From: Verrucomicrobiales bacterium
Lineage (GTDB): Bacteria; Verrucomicrobiota; Verrucomicrobiia; Limisphaerales; UBA1096
Assembly: GCA_002708005.1 (NCBI GenBank)
Contig: PAOJ01000034.1
Span: 17,912 to 24,762 of the forward strand
Direction of reading: 5' to 3'
Length of the DNA: 6,851 bases
Below the pieces are notes generated by a model. The model searched no databases. It was not told where the DNA came from and was given only the letters and a program-made list of their open reading frames with translations. Of this stretch, positions 1-5,452 are shown piece after piece. The first letter of the stretch is position 1. Each line of letters opens with the position of its first letter. The position numbers and the translations under genes are program-made.

Positions 1-854
1 GAACGGGAGGCAACATATGCGCCTAGCTGGTTGGCTAGATTTGCTGTTTTTTGCATAGGCCAGTTTCGTGCGACACCATGGAGAATGGCTGCGCTACAGG
101 CGTCTCCTGCCCCAACCGAGTCAGCTTTTTCCTCAGGATTGAAGTGAGATGGCATTCCCTCGACTACAAAATCGTGAGAGTAAATCCTTGTTCCCAGCTT
201 GCCGCGAGTTAGTACAAAAAGGTCTAGACTGTAATAATCTATTATTTGAGGGATGGTGGACTTTTCCAAAGATAAACTTAATATTTTAGATACGATAGGA
301 AGTTCTTCTTCGTTCATTTTAACTATGGATGCAGAGTGGAGTCCAACATCAAGGATATCTTTTGAGAAGTATTTTTGCCGAAGATTAACATCGAACAAAC
401 GTATTGCTTGTGATGCTGTTCTAATAAATTTTTGAATTGTACTTTTTGCTGGGTCAAGGCGCTGCCCGAGAGTGCCAAAGCAAACAGCGTTACATTTATT
501 GGCTAAATTAGATAATGAATCGCTCCATTCAAGTTTATCCCAAGCGACATTTTCAGTTATTTCATATTCAGGCTCTGTACCATTCAAAGTGATATTAACT
601 GTTCCTGTCCCGGTATTTTTATCTTGCTGGAGAAAGGTATGATCCATTCCATGTTCTTTTAGCTTTTTAGTCAATGCTCTCCCGAGTTCATCCTGACCTA
701 TTCGGCTTACCATAACTGCGTGTCCTCCTAAATATGATCCGATTTGATGAGCTTGTAATGCGGCGTTGAGTGGTGCTCCTCCAAGTACAGGTCCTACTGG
801 AAGCAGGTCGTAAAGTGCTTCACCTATTCCAGCAATTAACGGATTCTTTGTCAT
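1..854 (-). CDS. PfkB-family sugar kinase, fructokinase-like (3' end outside window)
   Basis: Cytoplasmic ATP-dependent sugar kinase of the ribokinase/PfkB fold, most like fructokinases. I translated the minus strand from the ATG at 854-852; 284 codons are open to the window edge, so the C-terminus is missing, though family members are about 290-330 residues and little is lost. Visible motifs: the N-terminal glycine signature GGAPLNAA (residues 25-32), RIGQDELG (51-58), FGTLGQR (126-132) and FDVNLRQ (154-160), both typical of fructokinase-like members, KMNEEE (179-184), LTRGKLG (215-221), and the catalytic/anion-hole motif DSVGAGD (245-251), with Asp251 the expected base. The usual D-T-x-G-A-G-D has Ser for Thr here. 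The start lies one base after the stop of the upstream methyltransferase, so the two are almost certainly co-transcribed and perhaps translationally coupled; no Shine-Dalgarno is seen. The exact sugar cannot be read from the sequence. Confidence 0.9.
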   Translation of the reverse strand, partial: MTKNPLIAGIGEALYDLLPVGPVLGGAPLNAALQAHQIGSYLGGHAVMVSRIGQDELGRALTKKLKEHGMDHTFLQQDKNTGTGTVNITLNGTEPEYEITENVAWDKLEWSDSLSNLANKCNAVCFGTLGQRLDPAKSTIQKFIRTASQAIRLFDVNLRQKYFSKDILDVGLHSASIVKMNEEELPIVSKILSLSLEKSTIPQIIDYYSLDLFVLTRGKLGTRIYSHDFVVEGMPSHFNPEEKADSVGAGDACSAAILHGVARNWPMQKTANLANQLGAYVASR

Positions 855-855
855 T

Positions 856-1764
856 TTAAAGAGTGGAAGCCTGCATTAAAACAGGTCTGGGATAAGTCGT
901 CCAAAATGAAAGCCCCTTTAGCCGTAGTTTGTACTCAGGGTTAATTTCTCGAAGCCACATTATCATCTTCTCTGCATGGTCATCGACATGATAAGTGGTA
1001 ATTGCTATTTGAGGAGAATTTCGACGAATTTGATCTTCAGCTCCAAATAACACATCGAGGTCAGCTCCTTCAGCATCAGCTTTAATCAGGTCATTCTTAT
1101 CGAGCTCGATTTCATTTTTTTGGCAATAATGATCTATTGTTGTTGCAGTGATAGCATCGCGATGTGTGGTCCCATCAATTAGATACTCCATATGTCCGGC
1201 ATCAGGATTAGCCCCGGTAATCATACGTGCCTCCCCTGTTTGATTTCCTACTCCGCTTTTTTCGATATTAATTCTATTAGTTAATCCATTCGCATCTGTT
1301 CCACGTTTAAGTAATGATGCCATGTTTTCACTTGGCTCGAAACAAATCACGCGTTTAGCTAAGCCTTGACGGAGCGTGCGAAAAGCAAATAGTCCTTCAC
1401 AAGCTCCGACGTCAAAAATTGTACTATTTTTTGAGAGATGTATTGGCGTTGTAGTGTAGTGATGTGGGTTGTTTGAGGAAAACTCTTGTTCGATTGAAAA
1501 GTATAAATTGTGATCTGGTTCACTTGGCCAGAAGAAAGTTATATCATGTTTAATCAATCGAACTTGCCAAGCTGTATCATTAATCTTTTTAATTTCAGCT
1601 TCACTAGCCAGTAGTTTAGTAGCGGTTTTGGTATGAAATCGAGATGGTAGAACAACTCGATTCAACTGCATTAGAGCATCCTTATAATGGAATATTCCAT
1701 GTAATGTTTTTTGCCTGCGCCATTCACGCCAGCTCCGAAATATTTGTATTAGTGGGTTTTTCAC
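856..1764 (-). CDS. FkbM-family SAM-dependent methyltransferase
   Basis: Predicted class I SAM-dependent O-methyltransferase of the FkbM family; members methylate sugars, polyketides or other small acceptors. The 302-residue protein has a basic N-terminal stretch (about 10-20), a variable region to about 110, then the FkbM core: motif I IFDVGACEG (116-124), the acidic loop CFEPSE (141-146) that should hold the SAM ribose, KADAEGADLDVL (228-239), which is highly characteristic of FkbM, and a C-terminal segment with TTYHVDDH (256-263). The start is GTG at 1764: an in-frame TAA sits two codons upstream, so no longer form is possible; the first internal ATG is residue 32. No Shine-Dalgarno precedes it. 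It is first in a leftward unit with the PfkB kinase and diverges from a second methyltransferase-type gene across 105 bp. A sugar acceptor is a reasonable inference from the kinase partner but is not shown. Confidence 0.9.
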   Translation of the reverse strand: MKNPLIQIFRSWREWRRQKTLHGIFHYKDALMQLNRVVLPSRFHTKTATKLLASEAEIKKINDTAWQVRLIKHDITFFWPSEPDHNLYFSIEQEFSSNNPHHYTTTPIHLSKNSTIFDVGACEGLFAFRTLRQGLAKRVICFEPSENMASLLKRGTDANGLTNRINIEKSGVGNQTGEARMITGANPDAGHMEYLIDGTTHRDAITATTIDHYCQKNEIELDKNDLIKADAEGADLDVLFGAEDQIRRNSPQIAITTYHVDDHAEKMIMWLREINPEYKLRLKGLSFWTTYPRPVLMQASTL

Positions 1765-1792
1765 GATTTAACAAATATATGAGTGTTAGAAT

Positions 1793-1809
1793 ACTGAGAT
1801 TGCCTCAGT
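1793..1809. promoter_or_regulatory. Inverted repeat in the divergent spacer (operator-like)
   Basis: ACTGAG (1793-1798), five-base spacer, CTCAGT (1804-1809): a perfect 6-bp inverted repeat 29 bp upstream of the FkbM GTG and 60 bp upstream of the cmcI-like ATG. It could be a repressor operator serving both divergent units or a small RNA stem. There is no T-run, so it is not an intrinsic terminator. Function is inferred from position only. Confidence 0.35.
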
Positions 1810-1826
1810 GCTCGATTGGTCATACC

Positions 1827-1859
1827 GTTTGCTTCCAGCGGTGGTAATTCGCTGCAAAC
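1827..1859 (+). promoter_or_regulatory. Bulged 10-bp hairpin just before the cmcI-like start
   Basis: GTTTGC (1827-1832) and AGCG (1837-1840) pair with CGCT (1850-1853) and GCAAAC (1854-1859), leaving a four-base TTCC bulge on the left arm and a nine-base loop. The right arm ends ten bases before the ATG at 1870. If transcribed, it would form a structured leader next to the ribosome-binding region, which has no Shine-Dalgarno. A translational or transcriptional control role is possible; no known riboswitch class is recognised. Confidence 0.4.
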
Positions 1860-1869
1860 AAATATTGTT

Positions 1870-2550
1870 ATGTATATGCGTCTTCGTAGTTTGGTGCTCT
1901 CCGTTTACAACGCGCTTTTCGCGCGCGCTGTGGAGAAGTTATTTTTTCACCAGCTAGTAACCAAGACAAATAACTTTGGAAATAGCAATTGGCTTGGTAA
2001 GCCGATCTGGCAAAATACATTTGATTTGTGGATTGCTCAGGAAACTATCTATGAGATAAAGCCCTCACTTATTATAGAATGTGGCACAAATCGAGGAGGA
2101 TCAGCTTATTTTTATGCTCAGCTTTTCGATTTGATGGGTACAGACGGTAAAGTTGTTTCTGTGGATATCGAAAAACTGCATGATTTATCACATCCTAGAG
2201 TAACCTATTTGATCGGTAGTTCTGCGTCAGAGGAAATAGCCTCAAAAATTCGTGAAATGGCTAATCAGGTTTCAGGGCCAGTGTTAGTTATATTAGATAG
2301 TGATCATTCTGAAGAGCACGTTGCAAAGGAATTAGAGCTTTATGCTCCTATGACTACTGTAGGAAGCTACTGTTTGGTTCAAGACGGAATTATCGACGAG
2401 TTGTTTATGTTTCGTAAAGGCAGGCCAGGGCCGCTTCCTGCTCTTGAAAAATATCTTTCTATGCATCCGGAATTTGAAATTGATCATGAAAGATGTGAGC
2501 GCTTTATTGTCACTCACCATCCCAAAGGCTGGCTCAAACGTATCAAATGA
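1870..2550 (+). CDS. CmcI-family protein (cephalosporin hydroxylase/rhamnosyl O-methyltransferase type)
   Basis: Predicted SAM-dependent, metal-assisted O-methyltransferase of the CmcI family, named from cephamycin biosynthesis but common in glycan and natural-product clusters. With the ATG at 1870 it is 226 residues, the usual family size. Visible in order: a basic then hydrophobic N-terminal helix (4-29), LGKPIWQNTFDLW (42-54), SAM motif ECGTNRGGSAYFYA (70-83), VVSVDIE (95-101), HPRVTYLIGSS (108-118), VILDSDHSEEHV (140-151), expected to contribute metal or catalytic residues, GSYCLVQDG (165-173), and a C-terminal HPKGWLKR. Many relatives have an acidic residue before the Asp of the VxD motif, where this one has Gln171, which may affect metal binding. 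In-frame TTG at 1816 would add 18 residues not expected for the family, and ATG 1876 is an alternative. No Shine-Dalgarno. Its stop overlaps the hisH start. Substrate unknown. Confidence 0.87.
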   Translation: MYMRLRSLVLSVYNALFARAVEKLFFHQLVTKTNNFGNSNWLGKPIWQNTFDLWIAQETIYEIKPSLIIECGTNRGGSAYFYAQLFDLMGTDGKVVSVDIEKLHDLSHPRVTYLIGSSASEEIASKIREMANQVSGPVLVILDSDHSEEHVAKELELYAPMTTVGSYCLVQDGIIDELFMFRKGRPGPLPALEKYLSMHPEFEIDHERCERFIVTHHPKGWLKRIK

Positions 2551-3164
2551 TCGCACTTTTAGATTATGGCGCTGGAAACTTGCGTAGTGTTGAAAAAGCA
2601 CTTCGATATGTTGGTTCCGATGTGGAGTTGATGCAGACGCCAGATCGAGTTAAGGATGCAGACGCTGTTGTGTTGCCTGGTGTCGGAGCATTTGATGACT
2701 GTATTAATGCCATGAGACGACAAGAATTATTTAATGCTGCAAAAGAATTTGCAAATTCTGGCCGCCCTTTTTTAGGCATTTGCGTTGGTTATCAGGCAAT
2801 ATTTGAACGTAGCGATGAATTCAATAGTTGCGCATCAGGCCTTGGCATATTTAAAGGAAGCGTAATCCGATTTCCTGATAGCCAAGGGCTAAAAATTCCT
2901 CAGATTGGTTGGAATCAAATCGATATTAAACAGCCGGAATGCCCTATTTATAAGGACGTTGATAGCGGTAGCCACGTTTATTTTGTGCATAGTTTTTATC
3001 CTAAGCTAGAAGATGAATCTATAGCTGCTACATATACTGATTATGGTGTGAATTTTGTCTCTTCAATATGGAAAGACAATATTTTTGCTACCCAGTTTCA
3101 TCCTGAGAAAAGTCAGAGGGTTGGACTAAAAATTCTTGAGAATTTCGTTAATTTAGCAAGATAA
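2547..3164 (+). CDS. hisH: Imidazole glycerol phosphate synthase glutaminase subunit HisH
   Basis: Class I glutamine amidotransferase subunit: hydrolyses glutamine and channels ammonia to HisF, which makes imidazole glycerol phosphate and AICAR in histidine biosynthesis. The 205 residues match the usual length (about 200-210). Visible: LDYGAGNLRSV (5-15), oxyanion-region PGVGAF (44-49), nucleophile Cys79 in GICVGYQ, IGWNQ (120-124), VYFVHSFYP (144-152), and catalytic His185 and Glu187 in QFHPEKSQ (183-190). GICVGYQ differs from the common GICLGMQ but keeps the nucleophile elbow. The start overlaps the stop of the cmcI-like gene (ATGA, 2547-2550), implying translational coupling, with no Shine-Dalgarno. 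No hisF or other his gene is in the window. HisH paralogues also work in LPS sugar amidation, and the neighbouring methyltransferases make that an alternative; the sequence alone favours an ordinary, catalytically intact HisH. Confidence 0.93.
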   Translation: MIALLDYGAGNLRSVEKALRYVGSDVELMQTPDRVKDADAVVLPGVGAFDDCINAMRRQELFNAAKEFANSGRPFLGICVGYQAIFERSDEFNSCASGLGIFKGSVIRFPDSQGLKIPQIGWNQIDIKQPECPIYKDVDSGSHVYFVHSFYPKLEDESIAATYTDYGVNFVSSIWKDNIFATQFHPEKSQRVGLKILENFVNLAR

Positions 3165-3182
3165 TATAATTATACGTGCGAT

Positions 3183-3203
3183 TGGCTTAATAAATCGAAG
3201 CCA
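3183..3203. repeat. Inverted repeat in the hisH-sod gap
   Basis: TGGCTT (3183-3188) and AAGCCA (3198-3203) form a perfect 6-bp stem with a nine-base loop, 18 bases after the hisH stop. No T-run follows, so it is a poor terminator by itself. It is the first of three small inverted repeats between hisH and sod. Confidence 0.3.
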
Positions 3204-3227
3204 GTGAGAATATCTCTTGAGAACATG

Positions 3228-3250
3228 CTTAACTTTTATTAAGTTTTCCT
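3228..3250 (+). terminator. Weak, AT-rich hairpin with T-rich tail, possible hisH terminator
   Basis: AACTT (3231-3235), loop TTATT, AAGTT (3241-3245), followed by a T/C-rich tail (TTCCTTT). An overlapping alternative pairing is CTTAA (3228-3232) with TTAAG (3239-3243). The stem is short and AT-only apart from one or two G-C pairs, so termination would be weak. It is the only terminator-like site between hisH and sod. Confidence 0.25.
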
Positions 3251-3255
3251 TTATT

Positions 3256-3272
3256 GGCCAAGTGGTTTGGCC
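3256..3272 (+). promoter_or_regulatory. GGCCAA/TTGGCC hairpin upstream of sod
   Basis: GGCCAA (3256-3261), loop GTGGT, TTGGCC (3267-3272): a perfect 6-bp GC-rich stem ending 23 bases before the sod ATG. The left arm lies inside the 8-bp palindrome TTGGCCAA (3254-3261). With no T-run it is not a terminator; it may be a regulator-binding site or mRNA 5' structure for sod. The assignment rests only on position and symmetry. Confidence 0.35.
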
Positions 3273-3295
3273 TAATGAATAATTTAATAAGAAAA

Positions 3296-3910
3296 ATGGC
3301 ATATTCACTTCCTGACCTACCCTATTCGCATGACGCTTTGGAACCTCATATTGATTCTCAGACCATGGAGATTCACCACGGTAAACATCATAATGCTTAT
3401 ATTACTAAGCTTAATGATGCTATTGCTGGAAATGCGGAATTAGAAGGTAAGTCTATAGAGGATTTAGTTTCTAGTCTGGATTCTGTTCCGGATAATATTC
3501 GTGGTGCAGTTCGTAATAACGGAGGTGGCCATGCAAACCACTCGTTGTTTTGGAGTATTATGAGCCCAGATGGAGGAGGAGAACCAGTTGGTCCGCTTGG
3601 AGATGCTATCAATACAGCATTTGGAAGTTTCGCTGATTTTCAGGCTAAGTTTGAAGCTGCTGGGGCAACCAGGTTTGGTAGTGGTTGGGCATGGCTTGTG
3701 GCAAACGAGGATGGCAGTGTTGAGGTGACTTCCTCTCCAAATCAAGATTCTCCGCTTATGGATGGCAAACAACCGATAATGGGATGCGATGTTTGGGAGC
3801 ATGCTTATTATCTCCGATATCAAAATCGCCGCCCGGATTACCTTAAGGCTTTCTGGAATGTAGTGAATTGGGATGCAGTTTCAGCCAATTATGAGGCAGC
3901 AAAAGCTTAA
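3296..3910 (+). CDS. sodA: Superoxide dismutase, Mn type of the Fe/Mn family
   Basis: Converts superoxide to hydrogen peroxide and oxygen; no signal peptide, so cytoplasmic. The 204-residue protein starts at ATG 3296 ([10 protein letters not shown]), the standard family N-terminus; the longer in-frame start at 3254 would add 14 unconserved residues and run through an upstream hairpin. All four metal ligands are present: His27 (in [11 protein letters not shown]), His82 (in [11 protein letters not shown]), Asp165 and His169 (in [10 protein letters not shown]). Metal-type markers point to manganese: Gly77 in GGGH and the second-sphere Gln150 in PNQDSPLM, rather than the Fe-type Gln near residue 70; cambialistic use cannot be excluded. 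No clear Shine-Dalgarno; the leader is A-rich. It follows hisH by 131 bp, probably with its own promoter, and ends at a strong terminator, suggesting a monocistronic unit. Confidence 0.95.
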   Translation: MAYSLPDLPYSHDALEPHIDSQTMEIHHGKHHNAYITKLNDAIAGNAELEGKSIEDLVSSLDSVPDNIRGAVRNNGGGHANHSLFWSIMSPDGGGEPVGPLGDAINTAFGSFADFQAKFEAAGATRFGSGWAWLVANEDGSVEVTSSPNQDSPLMDGKQPIMGCDVWEHAYYLRYQNRRPDYLKAFWNVVNWDAVSANYEAAKA

Positions 3911-3938
3911 ATTTAAGATTCAAATAAAATAATTTTAG

Positions 3939-3964
3939 AGGCGCTCTAATGGGGCGCCTTTTTT
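3939..3964 (+). terminator. Intrinsic terminator of sod, possibly bidirectional
   Basis: AGGCGC (3939-3944) pairs with GCGCCT (3954-3959); a G-T wobble and one further C-G pair extend the stem to eight pairs around a five-base loop, and a run of six T follows (3959-3964). It starts 28 bases after the sod stop. The CBM48 gene converges from the other side; on that strand the stem is followed by a broken T-rich stretch, so it may also stop leftward transcription, less efficiently. Confidence 0.88.
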
Positions 3965-3984
3965 ATTATTTAATGAATACTTTT

Positions 3985-4293
3985 TTAACTAACGGCGATA
4001 AGTGATACTCGATCGTTTGCTTCATTACGAACAACTCCGTTTGCGCGGGGATCCAAAGTGGCTTTTCCATCTATTAAGAACTGATAACGATGATGGCCGT
4101 GGTGAAGGTCAATCTGCGTGCTCCATGCACCATCAATTTGACGTATCATAGGGTTTAAGTCTGGTTTCCAGTCATTAAAGTCTCCAATGACGCAAACTTC
4201 TTGAGCTTCTGGAGCAATGCAAAGGAAATTAACAGGTTTTGCCATTCCTTTTGCTGAGTATCTTGTATTATCTGAATCCTTGGTGTTCCCCAT
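3985..4293 (-). CDS. Stand-alone glycogen-binding (CBM48/AMPK-beta-like) domain protein
   Basis: A 102-residue protein that is essentially one carbohydrate-binding module 48, the early-set domain found at the N-terminus of glycogen branching and debranching enzymes and in AMPK beta subunits. After a polar N-terminus with RYSAK (11-15) come PVNFLCIAPEA (20-30), GDFNDW (37-42) with the conserved Trp, GAW (55-57), the glycan-facing strand HGHHRYQFLIDG (65-76), and LDPRAN (80-85). No catalytic domain, signal peptide or membrane segment follows, so it probably binds glycogen-like glucan or acts as an adaptor in the cytoplasm. Small single-domain proteins of this type with a similar RYSAK start are, from memory, common in Opitutae-like Verrucomicrobiota. 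Transcribed convergently with sod; GAG sits too close to the ATG to be a proper Shine-Dalgarno. No glycogen gene is adjacent. Confidence 0.85.
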   Translation of the reverse strand: MGNTKDSDNTRYSAKGMAKPVNFLCIAPEAQEVCVIGDFNDWKPDLNPMIRQIDGAWSTQIDLHHGHHRYQFLIDGKATLDPRANGVVRNEANDRVSLIAVS

Positions 4294-4400
4294 CTCAAAA
4301 TTATTTTTAGAGACAACCTCTCAAAGGCTAATGCCTATGAAAGAGCCGGGGAAAAAAACAAAATCTAACGATGTGTGCAAGAGATTTTTACTATTATATT

Positions 4401-4431
4401 AAAAATGATGGTCAAACTTGACCTTCATTTT
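4401..4431 (-). terminator. Intrinsic terminator of the oxidoreductase gene
   Basis: On the plus strand AAAATGA (4402-4408) and GGTCA (4410-4414) pair with TGACC (4419-4423) and TCATTTT (4425-4431), with one T-T mismatch and an AACT loop. Read on the minus strand, the hairpin ends in a run of five T and begins 19 bases after the oxidoreductase stop. This separates that gene from the downstream CBM48 gene, which therefore likely has its own promoter in 4294-4400. Confidence 0.78.
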
Positions 4432-4450
4432 GTTGGATGAAATTTTTTAA

Positions 4451-5335
4451 TTATTCGGTACGGCCCTTGAAGGTCAGTTCTGCTACACCGGATTTGTCGA
4501 GTTCACCTATGCCTTTTTCAACCATTTTTTCAAATTGTGCTTTTGAGGCTGCAGCCATTGGGAGGTGAAGTCCTTCAGATTGGCCAAGTGCAAGTGCTAT
4601 GCCGGAATCCTTTGCAGCGTGAGCAGCAGAGAAGTAACATTCATGATCTCTATCACGCATATCTTCGCCATCGGTTTCTAGCACCCGAGAGTTAGCGCCT
4701 GTTTGTGAGAAAATCTCCATAACAGTATTAATATCAAGACCAAGTGAATCCGCTAGTCCAAGGCCTTCAGCCAATCCAGCGGTATTAATATTCATTACCA
4801 TATTAACAAGAGCTTTAACTTGGGCTGCCTTACCGGAGGTTCCAACGTAACGTTTATTGACAGATAGTTTCCCAAGCAGCTCTTCTACCTTGTCATACGT
4901 AGATTTCTCGCCGCCTAGCATTAAGTAAAGAGTGCCTTCACGTGCTTGGGTAATACTAGATGCCATACAACCTTCAAGTGACTCTGCACCTGCGGCTTTA
5001 GCAAGCCCTTCAACCTCAATATGAACTGCTGGGCTTATCGTGGCACAGTTTATAAAAATGCGGCCTTCTGCACCAGTGAGCAAGCTATCTCCATCTGCAG
5101 CAAAAATCGTCTTCATTGATGCATCATCAATTACTACAGTAATAATGACCTCAGATAATTCTGTTACCTGTGCAAGTGTGCTGCAGGCTGTTGTGCCTAG
5201 TTCTTTGGATAGTTCTACGGCAGCCTCACTTCGAATATCGTAAACGGCAGATACCTCATAACCGCAATCTTTCATTCGCCTAGCCATGTTAGCTCCCATT
5301 CGGCCAACTCCCACAAATCCTACTTTTTGTGACAT
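4451..5335 (-). CDS. 3-hydroxyisobutyrate dehydrogenase-family NAD(P)-dependent oxidoreductase
   Basis: Cytoplasmic beta-hydroxyacid dehydrogenase; relatives oxidise 3-hydroxyisobutyrate or reduce tartronate, succinic or sulfolactaldehyde-type semialdehydes. The ATG at 5335 gives 294 residues, the family norm, and places the nucleotide-binding GVGRMG (9-14) at the expected distance; an in-frame start at 5380 would add 15 unconserved residues. Domains: N-terminal Rossmann fold (1-about 160) with INCATISP (95-102), then a helical C-terminal domain. The catalytic Lys174 and Asn178 fit the KxxxN pattern (KALVN). AREGTLYLMLGG (131-142) is canonical, but the preceding substrate loop, usually close to DAPVSGG, reads EGCMASS (121-127), so an ordinary 3-hydroxyisobutyrate substrate should not be assumed. 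No Shine-Dalgarno; the leader is A-rich. It lies 117 bp after the lipoprotein gene and ends at its own terminator. Confidence 0.9.
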   Translation of the reverse strand: MSQKVGFVGVGRMGANMARRMKDCGYEVSAVYDIRSEAAVELSKELGTTACSTLAQVTELSEVIITVVIDDASMKTIFAADGDSLLTGAEGRIFINCATISPAVHIEVEGLAKAAGAESLEGCMASSITQAREGTLYLMLGGEKSTYDKVEELLGKLSVNKRYVGTSGKAAQVKALVNMVMNINTAGLAEGLGLADSLGLDINTVMEIFSQTGANSRVLETDGEDMRDRDHECYFSAAHAAKDSGIALALGQSEGLHLPMAAASKAQFEKMVEKGIGELDKSGVAELTFKGRTE

Positions 5336-5452
5336 GATTTTGTTTTTATTATTTAGATAAGCCGGGGAGTGGTTTAGCACCCTCGGTAATCGGTTTGAAA
5401 TGCATCATAGGCAAAGACACGCTTTGGGGCACGCCCTTTTTGCTGTAGACCA

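Noticed and set aside
253..435. 60-codon plus-strand open frame
   Set aside because: Lies wholly inside the minus-strand PfkB kinase, whose translation carries clear family motifs on both sides; no recognisable protein in this frame.
1827..1859. Integron attC site or transposon end
   Set aside because: The arms do not fit the RYYYAAC/GTTRRRY core pattern, and no integrase, transposase or target duplication is present.
1816..1869. N-terminal extension of the cmcI-like protein from TTG 1816
   Set aside because: The extra 18 residues are not expected for the family and would place the strong hairpin inside the coding region; ATG 1870 gives the usual length.
3165..3170. Perfect TATAAT just after the hisH stop as a sod promoter -10
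   Set aside because: No convincing -35 at 16-18 bp in an AT-rich region where TATAAT is common; it may still be real but cannot be supported.
4393..4398. TATAAT on the minus strand as promoter for the CBM48 gene
   Set aside because: It directly abuts the terminator hairpin, and the nearest TTGACC on that strand is only 11 bp away, too close for a -35.
5427..5442. GGGGCACGCCC followed by five T on the plus strand, terminator-like
   Set aside because: The stem leaves only a two-base loop and no plus-strand gene ends nearby; on the minus strand it has no T-run in the right place to serve the lipoprotein gene.
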